From NCBI GenBank assembly GCA_905215105.1, contig CAJMOI010000085.1, positions 1 through 8,108 on the forward strand: a stretch of DNA of 8,108 nucleotides. The letters run 5' to 3'. Shown piece by piece: positions 6,410-8,108 of this stretch (its first letter is position 1; each line of letters starts with the position of its first letter). The notes beneath the pieces are model-generated. The model was not told the DNA's origin. It saw only the letters and a program-made list of their open reading frames with translations, and searched no databases. Position numbers and translations under genes: made by a program. The stretch comes from an uncultured bacterium. GTDB lineage: Bacteria > Bacillota > Clostridia > Oscillospirales > Acutalibacteraceae.

Positions 6410-7456
6410 TTAGCTGTTTTGAGAAACCGGACCGCAGGAACGGCGCACCGTCAAACCGCACGGAATCATCAGCACTTCCCGGTGAGACGGGTCCTGAACC
6501 AGCTTTTTGACCAGCTCCATCAGCTTTTCACCATACACATCATACATACATCCCACACAGGTCAGCGACGGCGTACAGATTTTGGAAAGGAAGGTATTAT
6601 CAAAGCCGGCGATGGAGATATCTTCCGGTACACGAATTCCACACTCTTCCGCCGCCCGCATAATTCCCAGCGTAATCACTTCGTTAATTCCAATAATCGC
6701 TGTCGGCAGTTCTTTCAGCGGACGTTTGAACAGCTTCTTTCCGATCAGATATCCGTCATCCACTTCATATCCCGGCGTATCAATGACCCAGCTGTCCCCT
6801 TCCGGAATCCCGTCTCGTTCCAGAATTTCCCGAATGGTTTTCCGCTTGGAATAGGTGGGGGAAACATCTTCCCTACCTCCGATCACTGCAAAGCGCCGGT
6901 GGCCCAGCCCCACCAGATATGCCATCAGCGCCTCAATACCGGGCCGGTCGTTCATCATCAGCCGGCAAGTGGCAAAATTGTTGAATTCGCTGGCAAAAAT
7001 AATCGGGGTTTTCTGCATAATCCGCTGTACCAGCTGGCCATATTCCGCACTGGGCTCCAAGTCGTCCGCGCTGCCGCCCAGCAAAAGGATGACATCCACA
7101 TTTTTGCTTTCCAGCATTTCCAGATGTTGATACTCAATATCCGGATCATTCAGTGCATTACATAAAATGGTATTATAGCCGCAGCCGCTGGCTGCCGTTT
7201 CAATTCCTACATATAAAGTAGAATAAAAGGGGTTTCGCACATCAGACATCAGCACGCCGATGGTTTTGGTAATTTTATTGGAAAGGCCCTGCGCCACTGC
7301 ACTGGGAACAAAGTTGTATTTTTGAACCAGCGCCATTACCTTATCACGTTTTTCCTGTTTCACGCGAGCAGTATTATTGAGAACTCGTGAGACAGTGGCC
7401 GGAGACACCCCTGCCTCCCTTGCCAGATCATAAATTGTAATCGAATCACTCTTCAT
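6410..7456 (-). CDS. LacI/GalR-family transcriptional repressor
   Basis: This 348-residue regulator has the standard LacI layout. The helix-turn-helix is at residues 7-28 (TIYDLAREAGVSPATVSRVL), with recognition residues Pro19-Ala20. The hinge helix, about 51-60, keeps the minor-groove leucine (Leu58 in AQGLS). The periplasmic-binding-protein-like effector domain runs from about 64 (TKTIGVLMSDVRNPFY) to the end, including GLGHRRFAVIGG (183-194) and PEDISIAGFDN (277-287). GGGAG at 7466-7470 lies 9 bases before the ATG. The gene has its own promoter with an operator at +5 to +18 and a terminator. It stands immediately upstream of the transporter operon in the same direction, so its inducer is most likely the transported sugar or a product of the GH2 enzyme. 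Autoregulation and control of the operon are inferred from the paired operators. Confidence 0.95.
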   Translation of the reverse strand: MKSDSITIYDLAREAGVSPATVSRVLNNTARVKQEKRDKVMALVQKYNFVPSAVAQGLSNKITKTIGVLMSDVRNPFYSTLYVGIETAASGCGYNTILCNALNDPDIEYQHLEMLESKNVDVILLLGGSADDLEPSAEYGQLVQRIMQKTPIIFASEFNNFATCRLMMNDRPGIEALMAYLVGLGHRRFAVIGGREDVSPTYSKRKTIREILERDGIPEGDSWVIDTPGYEVDDGYLIGKKLFKRPLKELPTAIIGINEVITLGIMRAAEECGIRVPEDISIAGFDNTFLSKICTPSLTCVGCMYDVYGEKLMELVKKLVQDPSHREVLMIPCGLTVRRSCGPVSQNS

Positions 7457-7527
7457 GAACGTATTCTCCCGTCATTATTACTGGAAACTTCCATTCAAAA
7501 CTGTTCTGCAACTCTCCGGAACAAATC

Positions 7528-7541
7528 TGAAACGGGTTTCA
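7528..7541. promoter_or_regulatory. LacI-family operator at the lacI promoter (autoregulation)
   Basis: TGAAACGGGTTTCA is symmetric at all positions except the central pair and differs from the operon site TGAAACCGGTTTCT at only two of 14 bases. It lies 11 bases downstream of the -10 box of the lacI promoter, about +5 to +18, and some 71 bases before the start codon. Two such matching palindromes at equivalent positions in the two promoters of the locus are good evidence for one shared regulator. Confidence 0.7.
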
Positions 7542-7552
7542 CAACTATCAAT

Positions 7553-7581
7553 AGAATACCATGTTTTTTTCCATCTGTAAA
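7553..7581 (-). promoter_or_regulatory. Probable promoter of the lacI-type gene
   Basis: On the minus strand TTTACA (7576-7581, 5 of 6 to consensus) and TATTCT (7553-7558, 4 of 6) are 17 bases apart. The predicted start near 7546 gives a leader of about 90 bases. It is weaker than the operon promoter, as expected for a regulator gene. The operator position just downstream supports it. Confidence 0.6.
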
Positions 7582-8009
7582 GAAGGAATGGACAATTTGT
7601 GCAAACATATGGATTTTTGTAGGTTCTCTCTGTTTTTACCCACAATTCTGTACGGTCAGCTTTCGATCCTGTATAGAAAAAACTTTCTAAAAGCACTCAT
7701 GTAAATTTGACTTCTCCAAAACACAAAGCGTTCTACAGTCAACAATACAAGCTAAAGACACAATACAATCTCTGAATGTAAATCTTCTTTTGTTGGTTTT
7801 ATCAATACATCTTTTTCTCTTATCGGCCATCATAATATGACTTTATCAGTTTTTGAAACTACTTTCAAAAATCATGGCCCTGTCTGTTTCTCAATCCTCA
7901 TCATGCAGCAAAACACAATACCACTTGAGAACCGCAAAGCTTTACTACAATTGATACTCCAGCAATCAAAAATAAAAAAGGATATCCACAGATTCGCGGA
8001 CATCTTTTT
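7582..8009. other. AT-rich intergenic region without a recognisable gene
   Basis: This stretch lies between the lacI promoter and the tRNA terminator. The open frames here are short, lack convincing ribosome binding sites, and have compositions unlike the real genes. I see no RNA gene, riboswitch or mobile element. The one visible structure is the 9-bp inverted repeat at 7850-7871. Confidence 0.6.
7850..7871. repeat. Perfect 9-bp inverted repeat with operator-like core
   Basis: TTTTTGAAA (7850-7858) and TTTCAAAAA (7863-7871) are exact inverted copies separated by CTAC. The core TGAAACTACTTTCA (7854-7867) shares 11 of 14 bases with the operator at 7528-7541, including both outer arms, but its centre is different and not symmetric. 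It could be an auxiliary repressor site about 325 bp upstream, or a chance AT-rich palindrome. Confidence 0.35.
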
Positions 8010-8047
8010 CAAAAACAAAAAACCCGGAGCATCAATCGCTCCGGGTT
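8010..8047 (-). terminator. Intrinsic terminator of the tRNA-Pro transcript
   Basis: A perfect 10-bp stem (AACCCGGAGC at 8021-8030, GCTCCGGGTT at 8038-8047) with a 7-base loop is followed on the minus strand by TTTTTTGTTTTTG. It starts 6 bases after the encoded CCA end of the tRNA, and the orientation fits termination of that gene. Confidence 0.93.
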
Positions 8048-8053
8048 TCATTT

Positions 8054-8108
8054 TGGTCGAGGTGAGAGGATTTGAACCTCCGGCTTCTACGTCCCGAACG
8101 TAGCGCTC
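8054..8108 (-). tRNA. tRNA-Pro (anticodon CGG), 5' part cut off by the window edge
   Basis: Read on the minus strand, the visible part starts at the 3' half of the D stem (GAGC). It continues with the anticodon stem-loop CTACG-TTCGGGA-CGTAG, the variable loop AAGCC, the T arm GGAGG-TTCAAAT-CCTCT, the acceptor strand CACCTCG, discriminator A, and an encoded CCA (8054-8056). The anticodon CGG at 8094-8096 reads the proline codon CCG, and G37 next to it is as expected for tRNA-Pro. The 5' acceptor strand and most of the D arm lie beyond position 8108. Confidence 0.93.

Noticed and set aside
6359..7165. Plus-strand open frame of 268 codons opposite lacI
   Set aside because: Antisense shadow of a full-length LacI protein with intact helix-turn-helix; it starts inside the terminator hairpin.
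7478..7696. Minus-strand 72-residue open frame upstream of lacI
   Set aside because: It covers the lacI promoter and operator, has no good ribosome binding site and no recognisable domain; it is better explained as leader and promoter DNA.
7981..7991. DnaA-box-like sequence ATATCCACA
   Set aside because: A single imperfect 9-mer with no cluster of other boxes; expected by chance in AT-rich DNA.
7837..8103. Plus-strand 88-residue open frame ending in VEVRGFEPPASTSRT
   Set aside because: The C-terminal part is the antisense translation of the tRNA-Pro gene, a well-known source of false proteins, and the middle crosses the tRNA terminator hairpin. No convincing ribosome binding site.
7582..8108. 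tRNA-Pro as an integration site for a genomic island
   Set aside because: No integrase gene and no repeated copy of the tRNA 3' end was seen elsewhere in the window; the tRNA has its own terminator and looks like ordinary flanking sequence.

Overview
The window carries a compact carbohydrate import-and-digest locus, with every gene on the minus strand. Transcription runs from right to left: tRNA-Pro, then a LacI-family repressor, two ABC sugar permeases, a lipoprotein solute-binding protein and a cytoplasmic family 2 glycoside hydrolase. The strong AGGAGG-type ribosome binding sites, the lipobox signal peptide, near-consensus sigma-A promoters, AT-rich intergenic DNA and the LplA/LplB/LplC-type transporter all point to a low-to-mid GC Gram-positive. 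A gut Clostridia member (Oscillospiraceae- or Lachnospiraceae-like) is my inference; the species cannot be read from this sequence.

Layout from right to left. The 3' part of a tRNA-Pro(CGG) gene (8054-8108, cut by the window edge) is followed by its own intrinsic terminator (8010-8047). About 430 bases of AT-rich DNA without a credible gene follow (7582-8009). Next come the lacI-type gene (6410-7456), with its own promoter and an operator just downstream of the -10 box, and a strong hairpin terminator (6332-6373). A consensus promoter (TTGACA, 17 bp spacer, TATAAT) at 6200-6228 then drives permease 1 (5186-6139), permease 2 (4253-5170) and the binding protein (2586-4151). A GC-rich hairpin (2512-2546) stands between the binding protein gene and the hydrolase gene (97-2424). 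The left 54 bases look like the terminal inverted repeat of an IS3-family element.

How the parts fit together. The lipoprotein should capture an oligosaccharide outside the cell and the two permeases should carry it through the membrane. The GH2 enzyme has no signal peptide and should cut it in the cytoplasm. The operon has no ATP-binding subunit, so a shared MsmK/MsmX-like ATPase encoded elsewhere is expected. The LacI protein most likely represses both its own gene and the transporter operon: nearly identical 14-bp palindromes (TGAAACCGGTTTCT and TGAAACGGGTTTCA) lie just after the -10 box of the two promoters. The substrate is unknown; a beta-galactoside or related beta-glycoside is plausible.

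The most unusual point is a 13-base homopolymer filling most of the spacer between the -35 and -10 boxes of the transporter promoter. This arrangement is known in other bacteria to switch promoter strength by slipped-strand changes in length. Apart from this and the operator pair, the gene content is an ordinary accessory sugar-utilisation locus, and I see no clearly novel protein system.
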